Source: Nissolia schottii
Lineage: Eukaryota; Streptophyta; Magnoliopsida; Fabales; Fabaceae
Assembly (NCBI GenBank): GCA_003254905.1
Contig: QANU01017267.1
Span: forward strand, 14,431-78,430
Length of the DNA stretch: 64,000 bases
Direction of reading: 5' to 3'
Positions 45,201 to 60,200 of this stretch are shown here, piece after piece; the first letter of the stretch is position 1, and the number at the start of each line of letters is the position of its first letter. The position numbers and the translations under genes are program-made. The notes beneath the pieces were generated by a model. It searched no databases. It was not told where the DNA came from and saw only the letters and a list, made by a program, of their open reading frames with translations.

Positions 45201-48200
45201 GTAAGAATTGGTACCCCACAAAGTACACACTCAGGATTAGAATCGGCTAAATTTTCAGAAGATAACTCTGAAATTAGAGGATTTGAGCATCCAACTCCTC
45301 TAGTAACAAAGTCGGTATATCAAGATACTAATTCAGAGTCTCCTCAATATTCCCATACAACAACCCAAATGATAAATACTTTAACTAAGGAAACCCCATT
45401 TCAAATCGATAAAGAATGGATAAAACAAGATTTCTTTGCACCTTATAATACAGATAAAGTAGAATGGTTTTTTCAAAACTACTCTAAAGAAGAAAGAGAT
45501 AATATTAAGATGATATTTTACCAATATTTAGAAAAAACAGGAAATAAATATGTACTACTTTGATTGGTTTAATGAACATTACTAAAGAGAAATTAATCCT
45601 TTAGAAAAGCGATCAACAACCTGGAAAACAATTAATAACTCAACGGTAGAGTCTGAATATCCTCCAGCCGAGGGTATAAAAATCAAAACCTCAAACTTAG
45701 AATTAGAGGCCGTACCTTTCAAAACAGTAGTGCAGGAAGATCAACCAGTAGATAAAAAGGATATAAAAAAGATTCATCAACAGTTAAATTACTCTAACCT
45801 CATGTTAGGAGTAATGTCCAAACAAATGACTAGACTAGAATGTGAAAAGGATACTCCGTGTAGTTCAAAAGCCAAAGAAACTCCCATATATAAAATAAGC
45901 CCATATCGATAGGAGTTAGAATCGGTCAAGTTTTCTACCGATGCAGAATTAAAATTAGAAGAGATAAAAAAAAACCTTAGAAAAACTAAAAATGCCTCAA
46001 ACTATCAATATGATCAATACTGACGAGTTACAACTTAATAAGATATCTCAAAAAAGAAACGATTATCCAAAACTTAGAAATTACCATCCAAGACCTTCCT
46101 ATCCTGATATCCAATTTGAGGAAAGAACTCAATTAGTTCAGACCTCTTATAGTGGATCAGATATCACTGAATGGAACTTAGATGGAATGACAGAACAACA
46201 AATCTTAGATTTAACCTGCCAAATGTCCATGTGTGTCATGTCATACCGATGAAAAGGATTCACTGAGAAGAATGTAGCCTTAGCCCTAGTCCAAGCGTTA
46301 ATAGGCCAACTAAAAGGATGGTGGGATAACTCATTAACTGCTCAAGATAAAGACATAATAATAGAAAGTGTTAAAAATGAAAGTGGTGAACAAGATGTAT
46401 GATATGTGCACAGGGGTGATCAAAAAATTGGACATTACATGAGCTCCCAAAATGGACAATTCTTCTTCAGCTTAAAGAATACTCAAGCCTAACTTGAAGA
46501 AGTCACTTGAAGATCCAAGATAGATCCCAATTCAAGTGATCAAGTTACAATTTTGAAGGTTGGACTTAGCTTGGATCAAGATGAGCCCAAATTGGTTAAT
46601 TGTGTCATGGAACTTGGTCCACAAGTTGAAGGCATGCATTCCACAATCTGATTGAGTTTATAAGTTATTGTTTGGAGTTTTTTGTTCATAATAATTGGCT
46701 CAAAAACGTGGCTGAGTTTATTTTAGCATAATTGGCATTGTGGTTGTTAAGTCAGCCTTAAAGCCATCAATTAGTGTGTTTTCAGTTTTGTTTTGGATAA
46801 TAAGAGCAGCCTAGCCGTGGAATAAGTTAGAATTAGTGCATTGTTTTGCATTTAGTTGGTTCTTAATGGGCAGCCAATTGTTGAATGCTCAGCCATAGGT
46901 TACAAAGCATCTTTGGCTGAATGTTAATGTAATTATAGTGCCTTTAGAGTGGATTTTCGGTTAGGGTTTTTGGGGCAGCCTTTAGGAGTTCATTTTGTGA
47001 CTTTTGGTATTATGTAACACAAATTGGCAAGCTATATAAGGCAGCCAAAGTGGCAATACGAAAATACAACAAGATTCAGCATTTCTTTTGATTTCTATCA
47101 AACTTATTAGTGAGAGTGATTCTCCTAAATTCTTGAGTGATTCAAGAAGTGAGATTATCAAAGGACTTAACCAAATCCTTTGTGTGTTTGGTCTCAAATT
47201 GGAGTGATTCCAATCTTTTGGTTAGCTATCAAATTCCGCTGCCTACATTTGTTTTAGTTTTGCTTTGCAAAACTAATTTTTCTAGNCAACCAACAAATTG
47301 AGAGTTAATTTGTTGAGCAACTTGTGTTAGTTCGTTGAAACAATAACAGTGGTTCACATTAATGTAGTAGCCACTTTAACCTAAACAATTATCCAAAATT
47401 TTATTGGAGATCCAAACTTGTTTAAGGAACGTGCAACAGGACAATTAGCAAATCTATATTGTCCTACCATGTCCGATTATAGGTGGTACAAAGATATATT
47501 CTTATCAAAAAGAAATCCTTAGAGAAGATGGGTCTGCAGGGTTTTGGAAAGAAAGATTTGTTTCTGGGCTTCCAAAACTATTTGCGGAAAAAGTTAAATT
47601 AAATATTCAAAGCCATCAAGGAGGCAACCTAGATCATTATGGTATTGATTTCACCATGGTATTGATTTACCCTTCCGCCTTCATTACAATTTTATTCTAA
47701 AGTCTGCCTATTTCCTTGGACTGTCAATACTCCCAAACTATTATTGGTTTCTATTATTGGTTTCATGATGTCGAGTCCTGTTTCTGGTATTAGAGCCCTT
47801 AGGCTCTGGTGAAGGTCATTACTGTTATTCTGTTGTTTTTCTTAAATTTCTGTTACTCTTAGTTCTAATATTTCTGCTCATTTTTCTTGGGGGGTGTAGT
47901 AGTGAGAGCTACTCATACGTTGGTCAGCCTTGAGACTAGGTGTTCCCGGCAGAAAGAGCGTAAGTTCGTTGGTAAGCCCGGTAGGTGGTCCCGTAGCATA
48001 CCAGTAGAAAATGGAAAGACTATTGAGAACTCTAAGTAACTTAAATCTAGGAAGAAACAATAAAATGATAGTGAGAGAGCCTAACCAAGCCTCTAGCTCA
48101 ACCCAGACAGAGTCAAGTTCTACTTCAATAAGACAACAAGAATTAAAAATAGCAGAAATAGAAAATTCCTTTCAAAATTGGTCAATACCTAAAGTAAAAC

Positions 48201-51200
48201 CTAGTGAAATTTATAAGTCTCGTTCAATATTCTCAACCACTGATGAAGAAATTCATATGGTTGAACAATACTACCCAGGTACTAGGGCAAATCAAACAAT
48301 AAACCTTCTAGGTCAAGAAGAATTAGATCAACACATTAAAAAGGGATATAACTTTATACACTTAGGACTAATTCAAGTAGCTATCAAACCAAACTACCGT
48401 ATAGGAGTAAGTTTACCAATAGTAACTATGCTAAGGGATTTAAGACTTATAAAATTCAAAGATTCTCTCATAGCAATTATGGAAAGTAACCTCCATGAGG
48501 GTCCTGCTTTCTTTAATTGTTATCCTAACTTGTCAATGAATTTAAATAATGAATACACTGCAACAACTTTAAAATTATTCGTTCAAACTCCTTTAGGAAC
48601 TGTAAAGTTAGATAGTGGAGCATTTCAAATAATATTTAGAGTATATTACAAGGTCACTAAAATAGATTATAATTACAGGGCTCTACGGTCCTCAAATAGA
48701 AATGAAACCATAGTCATAGAAGCTAGCCTTTGAAGATCTAAAATACAAACACCTAAAAAACTGTCTCATGAAGAAGCACTTCGTAATATGCCAGAAGAAT
48801 GGGTATTTGAAGATGCTATAGAAGAACCCCGAAATTTACAATACCCAAGTAAGAGAAATAATAGAAGAAAGATCAACAATTAGGTTAAGAATGAACAAAT
48901 CATCATCAGTAAGAGTGGGAACCCTTAGAAGTATAAACTCTAGGATAGAGTCTGCTAGATTTTCGGTAGATAACTCAGAAATCTCAGGACTTAGAAACCC
49001 GACTCCTAGGGTAACTAAACCTGTATATCAAGATAATAATTCGGAGTCTGCTGAATATTCTTCGACTACCACACAGATGTTAAATACCCTAACCAGAGAA
49101 ACACCGTTCCAAATAGATAAGGATTGGATAAAGCAAGACTTTACCGCTCCTTATAATAAACCCAGAGTGGATTGGTATTTCCAAAACTATTCAAAAGAAG
49201 AGAGATAATATCAGGTCAATATTTTATCATTATATGGAAGAAAATGAAATTAATTTATATTTCTTTTAATGAAATTAAGTTATATTTCTTTCACTGGTTT
49301 GATCAACATTTTCTTAAAGAAGTAAATCCTTTGGAAAAGAGAGTAACAACTTGGAAACTACTCAATGATTCTACTGTAGAATCCGAGTACCCTCCAGCCG
49401 AATGAATAAAAATTCAAACCTCCAAAATTGAAGTAGAAGCCGTACCATTTAAAACCGTAATTAATGAAGACCTACCCTTAGACAAACAAGACATTAAAAG
49501 AGTTCACCAACAATTAAATTATTCTAACACTATGTTAGGTATAATGTCAAAACAATTAACCCGATTAGAATGCAATCAACCTACCCCTAGTAGTTCCAAA
49601 CCTACTCTATCTATAAATTAAGTCCTTATCAACAGATACCGATTTACAGGTAGAAGAAATTAAGAAGACTTTAGAGAAGTTAAAATTTTCCCAGTTTATC
49701 AATACCATTAACACAGAAGAATTGCAACTTAATAAAATAACTCAGGGAAAATATCAATATCCAAAATTAAGAAATTACTATTCTCGACCTACATATCCAG
49801 ACGTGCAATTCGAGGAACGAACCCAGCTAGTTCAAACCTCTTATAGCGGGTCAGATCTAGTAGAATGGAACTTAGACGGCATGGCAGAACAACAAATCTT
49901 AGATTTGACGTGCTAGATGTCTATGTGCGCCACTGCTTATCTTACCAAAGGAACTTCCAACAATCTTAGTTCATAGGTCAATTAAAAGGATGGTGGGATA
50001 ACCTCCTCACTGGATAGAGAATTAATAATTAATAGCACAAAATCAGAAGGTGGTGAGCAAGACGTTGTAGCCACACTAATGTATTCAGAAGGTGGTGAGC
50101 AAAACTCTTCGCAGAAAAGGTAAAATTAAGTAAAAACCCATCAAGGAGAAACCTTGATTACAATACATTAACTTATGGTCAAATTCATACTATTATTGTA
50201 GAAACTGGAATACAAGTCTGTACAGATTTCAAATTACAAAATAAAATGCGTAAAGAACAAACTCTTAATAAAAAAGAATTAGGTACCTTTTGTCATCAAT
50301 ACGGCGTAGAGCCATTAAAGGCACCAAGCACCAAGGTAAAAAAGACAATCAAAGCCACTAACTCATAAGAAGAAACCCTTTCTTAAAAATAAAAACTCAC
50401 AGGCACAAACTTTTCAATATCAACAGAAACCTTACAAGAAAAGATCCCCATCAAAATATCAAAAGAAAAAGAAAAAATGATAATCTCTGCTGGAAATGTC
50501 GAAAACCAGGACATTATGCCAATAAATGTATAACTCAACAAAAACTTAATGAGTTAAAAGTAGATGAAGAACTAAAGGATAATCTCATCAACATTCTAAG
50601 CTCTGAGCCTGAAGACTTAGACTCAGTATCTAGCTTAAGTGATCAAGAAGAAAACTGCGAAATTCATCAGCTTGATCAGGAGTCTTCCTCTCCAGAAGAA
50701 TCTTCTGATGAAGAAAACTATTTAGGCCCTGGCTTATGTCCATGTGCTGACTGTATTAAGAAGGTAAACGTTTAGATACAGATCAAACATTAACCTTAAT
50801 TTCAATAATAGATAAAATGGAAGATTCTCCTTTAAGAACAGAATTCATACAACAATTAGGAGAATTAGTAAAGAAACAAGAACAACAACAGGTGCAGATA
50901 GTACCAATTAATATGAATGAAGTACTCAACAGATTTAAGAAACCTAATGAACAAATTTCTATAAAAGATTTACAAAATGAAATAAAAATTTTAAAAGCAG
51001 AAATTAAAGAATTAAAAGATGAAGTTTTATCTCTGAACTTTAAATTATTGCAAATCGAAAGACAGGAAATTCTCCGGTCTCAAAAGACTAATGAAGAATT
51101 AGGAAATAACATTCTAGCTCAAAATCAGGTACAGAGTTCAATAGAAACGGAAAATTTAATCAACATGCTTAGTATAATCACTCAACATAAATCGTACTGT

Positions 51201-54200
51201 AACCTAACCTTATTAGTTCAAAACGAAAAATTTAACATTACAGCTCTAATAGATTCTGGAGCTGATATAAATTGCATTCAAGAAGGGCTAATACCCACTA
51301 AGTACTATGAAAAATCTATTGAAGCATTATCATGCACTAATGGTTCAAGACTAAAAATAAATTATAAGCTTTCAACCGCAAAAATGTGTAAAAACAAAAT
51401 CTGTTATACTACCTCCTTCGTATTGGTAAAAAATATGAGTCAGGAAATGATATTGGGAACTCCTTTCCTCACTCTCCTCTACCCTTTTTATGTATTCAAT
51501 ACTGGAATAATCTCTACTCCCTTAGGGAAAGAAACAAAGTTCGAATTTCTTGCACCTCCTAAGGAACGAGAACTAAATAATTTGCAAGAATTGTCCATAA
51601 AGCAAATTAATCTAATCCAAAGAAAACAAAATCATATAAACATGTTAAATAAAGAAGTTCAATATCGCAGGATTGATCAACAATTAAAGTCTCCCAATAT
51701 TATTAAAGTTGTCAATGAATTCCAAAAAAGAATAGAAACTGAAATATGTCATTTAAATCTTACTGCTTTCTGACATAGGAAAAGGTAATGAAGTTCCACT
51801 ACCATAAATCAATGGATTTAATGAAAAAGATATTCCTACCAAAGCAAGACCAATACAGATGAATACTGAATATATTCAATATTGTAAAAAGGAACTTCAA
51901 GAATATTTAGATAAAGGGTTAATTCGCCCTCCAAGTCTCCGTGGAGCTGTGCAGGGTTTTATGTCCTGAACGCCTCTGAGCAAGAGCGAGGCGCTCCAAG
52001 ATTGGTCATTAATTATAAACCTCAGTGTTACAATGGATTAGATACCCTCTTCCAAACAAGAGTGATCTAATTAAAAGATTACATGATGCCACACTTTTCT
52101 CCAAGTTTGATATGAAATCTGGTTACTACCAAATTTCAGTCAGGGAGGAAGATAGGTATAAAACCGCGTTTGTCGTCTCCTTTGGCCATTACGAATGGAA
52201 TGTGATGCCACAAGGATTAAAAAACGGCCCAAGCGAATGTCAAAAGATCATGAACAATATATTTTATCCTTATATGGATTTCCCCATAGTTTACTTAGAC
52301 GATGTCTTAGTATTCTCTAGAGGTATAAATCAACATATTCAGCACTTAGAAAAATTTATAGAGATCATTAAACAAAATGGTTTAGTGGTTTCCGCTAAAA
52401 AGATAAAAATCTTTCAAACCAAAGTAAGATTCTTAGGTTATGAGATTTATCAAGGAACTATTACACCAATCCAAAGATCATTAGAATTTACCTCAAAATT
52501 TCCAAATGAAATTAAAGACAAAACTCAATTACAAAGATTTTTAGGATGTTTAAACTACATAGCTGATTTCATCCCAAATATTATGGTCATTTGTGCCCTC
52601 TTTACAAAAGGCTTAAAAAGAATCCTCCTCCATGGGATGAGAATATGTCAAGGGTAGTTGCTCAAATAAAAACCATGGTCAAAACTCTTCCCTGTCTAGG
52701 AATCCCAGATGCTGAAGCTAGGCTAATAGTAGAGACTGATGCTTCTGAGTTAGGATATGGAGGTGTGCTCAAACAAATCTTACCAAACTCAAAAACTGAG
52801 CAAATTGTTAGATTCAGTGTTTGGCCTTGAAATTTTAGGCCGAGTTCGGCCTAGAGAGGAGGAAATTCACGGCCAAATTGTGGCCACTTAGATAGTCAAA
52901 TTGTCAAAGAAATGATTAAGGAATGACTAGGTAGGATTAGTCATCACCTATGACATCGCCCTTGGCTATGACTAAGCATTACATATCTTTATTATTAAAT
53001 TCCAAATCCCTTAGAATCAATTCAGCACCACCCAAAACCGAACACTTCATGCCTATAATTACCAAATTCTATTTCAATTTCCGTGGACATAAAATTAAGC
53101 TAAGTTGCCTATATATACATTGCTCCACGGTTTTCACTTCACTTTGATAAATTTACTGAAGAAAGCAAAAACTTCCCACGGCTCTTCTTCATTCCTTTTA
53201 TTTCAATTGCTTTCTTTCTTAAAAAGCAACACTCAGCCTACTTTAATAAATCTTATTCAATTTCTTAACTATGAAAAGCAAGGCCAAGCATGCTTGTGGC
53301 TGTAGCCTCTTTGTGCTTTCGAAACATCCATAGCAACACCGTAGGAAGCAAAGCTAGGTCAAAGGAGGAATAAAGGACATGCAAAGTTTGTCTCAAGAAG
53401 CATAATCAAAACCGCCACCATCACCATCCTTGAGGGACCTTGCATGTAAGCTTTGGAGCCTCTCCAAAGCCATACAAGGAGCTTTCTTGGTGTAGCCAAG
53501 TTTCCTTCGAGTTTTCTTAATGTGGGTAAACCGACTCATCCACTGTCTATGTGGTTTCATGATTAGATGATATATGTTGTTAGGATGTTTTCGTAATTGA
53601 TTATATTTGTATCTGGAAGTTTCTGCAGATCTGGAAATTGTTGGAATAATTGTTAGAAATAGGATTGGTTTATGTTTATGAGAAAATGAGTATGAGAGTA
53701 TGAGGTTTTGCTAGATGATATATGATGTTAGGATGACTTTTATGTGACTTTGGATTTTATATACGTGGTTGATGATTGNTTATTTTAAAAACGGGTTGGG
53801 CCAGGTGGGTCACGGGAAATGGGTTGGGTTTGGGGGTTATGCTATGTGAAATCCCACGTGGCGCGCCGCGTCAGCACCTGACGCGTCCGCATCAGCGTCA
53901 GCGCAGTCAACTCTCATACAACTTCAGGGACTAAAACCAAAGGTTTTAAATTTTGCAGGAACTAAAACTTTTATACAGGAACTAAAACCAAACTTTCCAA
54001 TTTTACAGGGACTAAAAACTTAACCCTAATGTTTTTTTACCCGAGAAGGGTACAACCTATCGTCTGGGAATTCAAAAGTGTGCATATCATCGCTGAGCAC
54101 CAGTAAAAATTCTCCAATACGCATGATGGGGGATTCAACATCAATTTGTGATATAGTAAACAGTTTGTTCCAAACTACATCACCTGACTCATTCAAAAAT

Positions 54201-57200
54201 TTCCATATATCAATCATATATGATATTGACTTGTAGCTATAGGAAATAAAGCCAACTATATCCTTATATCCAATAACGTCACTGAAGTATTGCCTGGCTG
54301 ATGATGGAATTTGAATGTCTTGATAAATTCCACTTTCTAACATGACACAAAAGATTGAGGTGGTCACTTTTTGGTGGGTGCTACACATTTTAATCCAATA
54401 TGTAACACCCTCAACTGTTACACTCTGTTTTCCCAATTTTCCGACCTTCACATCATTTACAGCCACAACATCACTCCACTGTTTAAGGACAGAACAAAAC
54501 ATTCTAAATTTGCATGCAGCTTGTCTTGTTTGTTCTTTCCAAATTCGAATTAGATGGTAATTCAATGAGTGTTTTAGATATCCAAAAACATATGCAAACA
54601 CAACAAAATTTGTGTGATCCAGATGTGGATCTTCAATGATTCTTGTCAACGTGTTGGTTGGGATCCAAACATAAATATGACTATCAACACCTAATAAAGA
54701 GAATCTAATACAAACGTTTCCGTTGCTAACACCAATGACCGAATACCATTTTGGTTTCCCTAATCTGTAAAACGGATTTAGAGATGGAAGATCCGTTCCA
54801 TCTATAGTGCTAAGCCAATGCAAACCATCATTACAATCCTCCATGAATGAATATCCATAATGTAACAACATAGCAGAATGACATTGTGGAAAATGTAAAA
54901 AATGATTTACCAGAAATTCAGGGCTTCGTAGATAGGTGTTCCAATAATGTGAGATACATCTGAACACTCCCACCGTATATACATCGATTCTTGATACAAT
55001 GTCGTGTAGAATTTCTTGTGGTACATGGTACCCACTTGCTCAACCTTCTTTCGGCACCGTCTACACGATCGATAGTACCAATGATCTGGGTCAGCATCAA
55101 TTGATAAAATTGTACAAACGACCCAGAATGACGTACTTATATTAACAAAATTACAGCTGACGTACTTATATTAACAAAATTACAGCTGACGTCTTCAAGC
55201 CAAACCGTTTTCGATAACGTCATGAAATAAAGTGACATACTTCTTCCAAATTGATGACTTGTTCTATTGTCGTTACCAAAACCAATTCACGGTTTATTTA
55301 ATCAGCAGCAGACTGTAATGTTCGGGAGGAAACTTGACTGAACCTTTGAGAAGATGATTGCCCTGATTCAAGTAATCTTTGTGCACACATCGCAAATGAA
55401 AATAAACATGACCAACATGATTTAGCCCAAGTGAACAAAATGTGTAATTAATGTGGATAGTTAAAATGTTTCTGATTACAATAACCTTTGCTTAAAGCAT
55501 GAGACTTCTAGGATTTCTGGATTGACCACAATCTTGGAAGCAAAAAAACTGCTATGGATGTTGACCTTTCCTGGATTCATGACAATAAAGAATGACACAA
55601 AAATAAGGCATTTGTCGTCATCCGCAGGTAGAGATCATAGGGGTTGAATAATGTAGTTCGGAGACTCAGTCATGTGAATTACCCATGAATTTGTTCTTTT
55701 TGAACAACTGCAAAACCACGATTAGTGGTTCTGGTTTATCACACTCAAGCAGTGGAATCAGGTCATCAACTAAATCTCCAAATATAGTTGCACTAATCCG
55801 ATTGTGGCTACACAAATGTTCATCATTTACATATAGTTTTAACTTGCAAATTGACCGCAAATATATTTGTATGGTCTAACTCAACTGAATGCAAAATATA
55901 AAACAACGTACTCAGTATCCTCAACACGTATTACCATTCGATGGGTGGTGTCACCTTTCTGTGTTAACATCTGCTTAGGTTCTTCCTTCCCAACAATCTC
56001 CCCCAAAAAATCTGTGTTTCATGTCAGTAACATGAGTTAGTATCAAAAAATGTTCCATCTATCATTGCATCTTAAGCATTTTTAATAAATACGTTGTACA
56101 ACATTCTGGAATAAGTTCATGTGAAGTTGATGTTGAGAGGATAATTCACTGAAATCGTACCACGAATGAAATGAAAGCATAAAGATGTTTCACTCACCAA
56201 AAAATTCAGTGTCACTAACGTCATCATCACTGAGGATGTTAGCAACATTTTGTAAGCTGAATGGGACGGCAACAAAAGGAATGCTTTCGATCATCTGCAC
56301 TACCGTTCGCCTCACGAATGTCAGTTTGAATTTGTGTTGGGTTGTCTTGACTTTCATAGTGTTTGCACCAACGATAAAATTTTGGACCTCATAAAATCTC
56401 CCTACAGTAAGAGTAGAAGTGAACTGGTTTACCAAATTTTTCGAAACTGTGACATGCATCCGATCCCCCTGAAACATGACCACGGAGATGAAAGGGCAAA
56501 GATTGATGATAGATGGAAAAAGGAAATAGCATTTGGTCCTTTAGAGTTACCTTCTCATCAACAAAAATCATCTCCAGTGAAAAAAATCTCAATCTTGTTA
56601 TTTGCGTTTGGAACTCGCCATAGTCGCGTAATGTACACTGTGAAACGCCATGGGAGTTTTGTTGGGTTTGCCATATTCACGAAATCTCCCCTTGCTTCCA
56701 TGTTTCCTGATAGCAATATCAACGAAACAACTATGAAATTCGTTGAGAAATATGTAGGAAGCAAAACAATAATGCAAAGATGTGAGTAATATGAGATTGT
56801 GGACAAAACCTTTACCACGTACCTATGCCTGCGATTTCTCTTCACCGCTTTGCTAGCAACAGGTTTTCTTTCCTATATTACTTGTATTGTTGCCGCTACA
56901 AAGAAGGACCAATCCACACCTTGTTGCCTCAAATGTTGTTGGTTCAGATGCTTGGGTTTAGAGATTGTTGTTTAAGATTTGTTGGGAGGCAGATAGTAAA
57001 GTGCAACTTTTGGCCAATGTTGTAGTTCAGCAAAAGTAACAAATGATGTGTGGGAAAGAGTTGGTCCTTGTAAGGAATAACATGAAGCATAGAACGCGCA
57101 CATGAGCGACTGGGTGGGACAAATTGGGCGGGTCATTTTTTCCTGATAGGCTGACACGTGTTTTTTGAGTGGGCTCCTATTATATTTGTATGGTCTAAAA

Positions 57201-60200
57201 TAAATAATTATTGAGAAAACCAAAGGTTTGGTTTTGCAACGGAGAAAGGTGGGTAGGAATATTAATGCCATATTAATTGATCCAACACTTGGGAAAGGCT
57301 ACAGGTTCAATTATTGACTCATTAATTCTCAATGGAAGCCGAAGAGTTGAAGAAATTAATTGATCTATTGTTGGTGGCCCAGATGATTAACACGGCAGAC
57401 CTTTCCAAATTGTCTTTTCATTAAAATCCCATTCACGTTGAGAATTATGGAGCTTCCTTCTGCATTTGTGCTCTCTCAAATACCCACCTCACTGTTGGCT
57501 TTTCATTTTTACCTGCTCACCGCCATTGTGTGTCTTCATTCTACCTTTCTTCTCCCTGAACACAAGCTACGTCCAAAGCTAAACCACCCAGCGCTCATTC
57601 GAGTCCAGTAAAAGTACCATTCTTTTTTACGGTGACTTATATCAACTGCAAGAAATATGGCCAGTTCTCATCATCAAACTCGTGAAATGCCTCCACTACC
57701 ACAAGAAATTCTACACGACATTGTATTAAGAATCGATGTATATAAGGTGGGAGTGTTCAGATTTATCTCACATAATTGGAACACCTATCTACGAAGTTCT
57801 GAATTTCTGATAAAACAGATTGTGGAATTTAGTTGAGTTAGACCATCCAAAATTTTATCGTTGGTGCAAACACTATGAAAGTCTAGACAACCCAACACAA
57901 ATTCAAACTGACATTCGTGAGGCGAACAGTAGTGCAGATGGTCGAAGGCATTCCTTTTGTTGCCGTCCCATTCAGCTTACAAAATGTTGCTAACATCCTC
58001 AATGATGATGACGTTAGTGACACTGAACTTTTTGGTGGGTGAAATATCTTTATGCTTTCATTTCATTCGTTGCACGATTTCAGTGAATTATCCTCTCAAC
58101 ATCAACTTCACATGAACTTATTCCAGAATGTTGTACAACGTATTTGTTAAAAATGCTTAAGATGCAATGATAGATGGAACATTTTTTGATACTAACTCAT
58201 GTTACTGACATGAAACACAGATTTTTTGGGGGAGATTGTTGGGAAGGAAGAACCTAAGCAGACCTTAACACAGAAAGGTGACACCACCCATCGAATGGTA
58301 ATACGTGTTGAGGATACTGAGTACGTTGTTTTATATTTTGCATTCAGTTGAGTTAGACCATACAAATATATTTGCGGTCAATTTGCAAGTTAAAACTATA
58401 TGTAAATGATGAACATTTGTGTAGCCACAATCGGATTAGTGCAACTATATTTGGAGATTTAGTTGATGACCTGATTCCACTGCTTGAGTGTGATAAACCA
58501 GAACCACTAATCGTGGTTTTGCAGTTGTTCAAAAAGAACAAATTCATGGGTAATTCACATGACTGAGTCTCCGAACTACATTATTCAACCCCTATGATCT
58601 TTACCTGCGGATGACGACAAATGCCTTATTTTTGTGTCATTCTTTATTGTCATGAATCCAGGAAAGGTCAACATCCAAAGCAGTTTTTTTTGCTTTCAAG
58701 ATTGTGGTCAATCCAGAAATTTCAGAAGTCTCATGCTTTAAGCAAAGGTTATTGTAATCAGAAACATTTTAACTATCCACATTAATCACACATTGTGTTC
58801 ACTTGGGCTAAATCATGTTGGTCATGTTTATTTTCATTTGCGATGTGTGCACACAGATTACTTGAATCAGGGCAATCATCTTCTCAAAGGTTCAGTCAAG
58901 TTTCCTCCCGAACATTACAGTCTGCTGCTGATTAAATAAACCGTGGGTTGGTTTTGGTAAACATAGCAGAAGAAGTCATCAATTTGGAATAAGTATGTCA
59001 CTTTATTTCATGACATTATCGAAAACGGTTTGGCTTGAAGACGTCATCTGTAATTTTGTTCATATAAGTATGTCACCTGTTGTGTCTCAATTTTAAGGTG
59101 TTTTCTGGGTCGTTTGTACAATTCTATCAATTGATGCTGGCCCAGATGATTGGTACTATCGATCGTGTAGACGGTGCCAAAAGAAGGTTGAGCAAGTGGG
59201 TTCCATGTAACACAAGAAATTCTACACGACATTGTATCAAGAATTGATGTATATACGGTGGGAGTGTTCAGATGTATCTCACATTATTGGAACACCTATC
59301 TACGAAGCACTGAATTTTTGGTAAATCATTTTTTATCTTTTCCACAATGTCATTCTGCTATGTTGTTTTATTATGGATATCCATTCACGGAGGATTGTAA
59401 TGATCGTTTGCGTTGCTTAGCACTGTAGATGGAACGAATTTTCCATCTCCAAATCCGTTTTATAGATTAGGGAAACCAAAATGGTATTCGGTCATTGGTG
59501 TTAGCAACGGAAACGTTTGTTTTAGATTCTCCTTATTAAGTGCTGATAGTCATATTTATGTTTGGAACCCAACGACCACGTTGACAAGAATCATTGAATA
59601 TCCACATCTGGATTACACAAATTTTGTTGTGTTTGCATATGTTTTTGAATATCTAAAACGCTCATTGAGTTACCATCTGATTCGAATTTGGAAAGAACAA
59701 ACAAGACAAGCTGCATGTAAATTTAGAATTTTTTGTTCTGTCCTTAACCAGTGGAGTGATGTTGTGGCTGTAAATGATGTGAAGGTCGAAAAATTGGGAA
59801 ATCAGAGTGTAACAGTTGAGGGTGTTACATATTGGATTAAAATGTGTAGCACCCATCAAAAAGTGGTCACCTCAATCTTTTGTGTTAAGTTAGAAAGTGG
59901 AATTTATTAAGACATTCAAATTCCATCATCAGCCAGACAATATTTCAATGACGTTATTGGATATAAGGATACAGTTGGTTTTATTTCCTACAGCTACAAG
60001 CCAATATTATATCAGATTGATATATGGAAATTTTTGAATGAGTCAGGTGATGTAGTTTAGAACAAATTGTTTACTATATCACAGATTGATGATGTTGAAT
60101 CCCCCATCATGTGTATTGGAGAATTTGTACTGGTGCTCAGCGATGATATGCACACTTTTGAATTCCCAGACGATAGGTTTTACCCTTCTCGGGTAAAAAA

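Noticed and set aside
56334-56789. 151-codon plus-strand frame in the loop
   Set aside because: Antisense to the RPA-like OB-fold exons, whose minus-strand reading has recognisable family motifs and splice sites.
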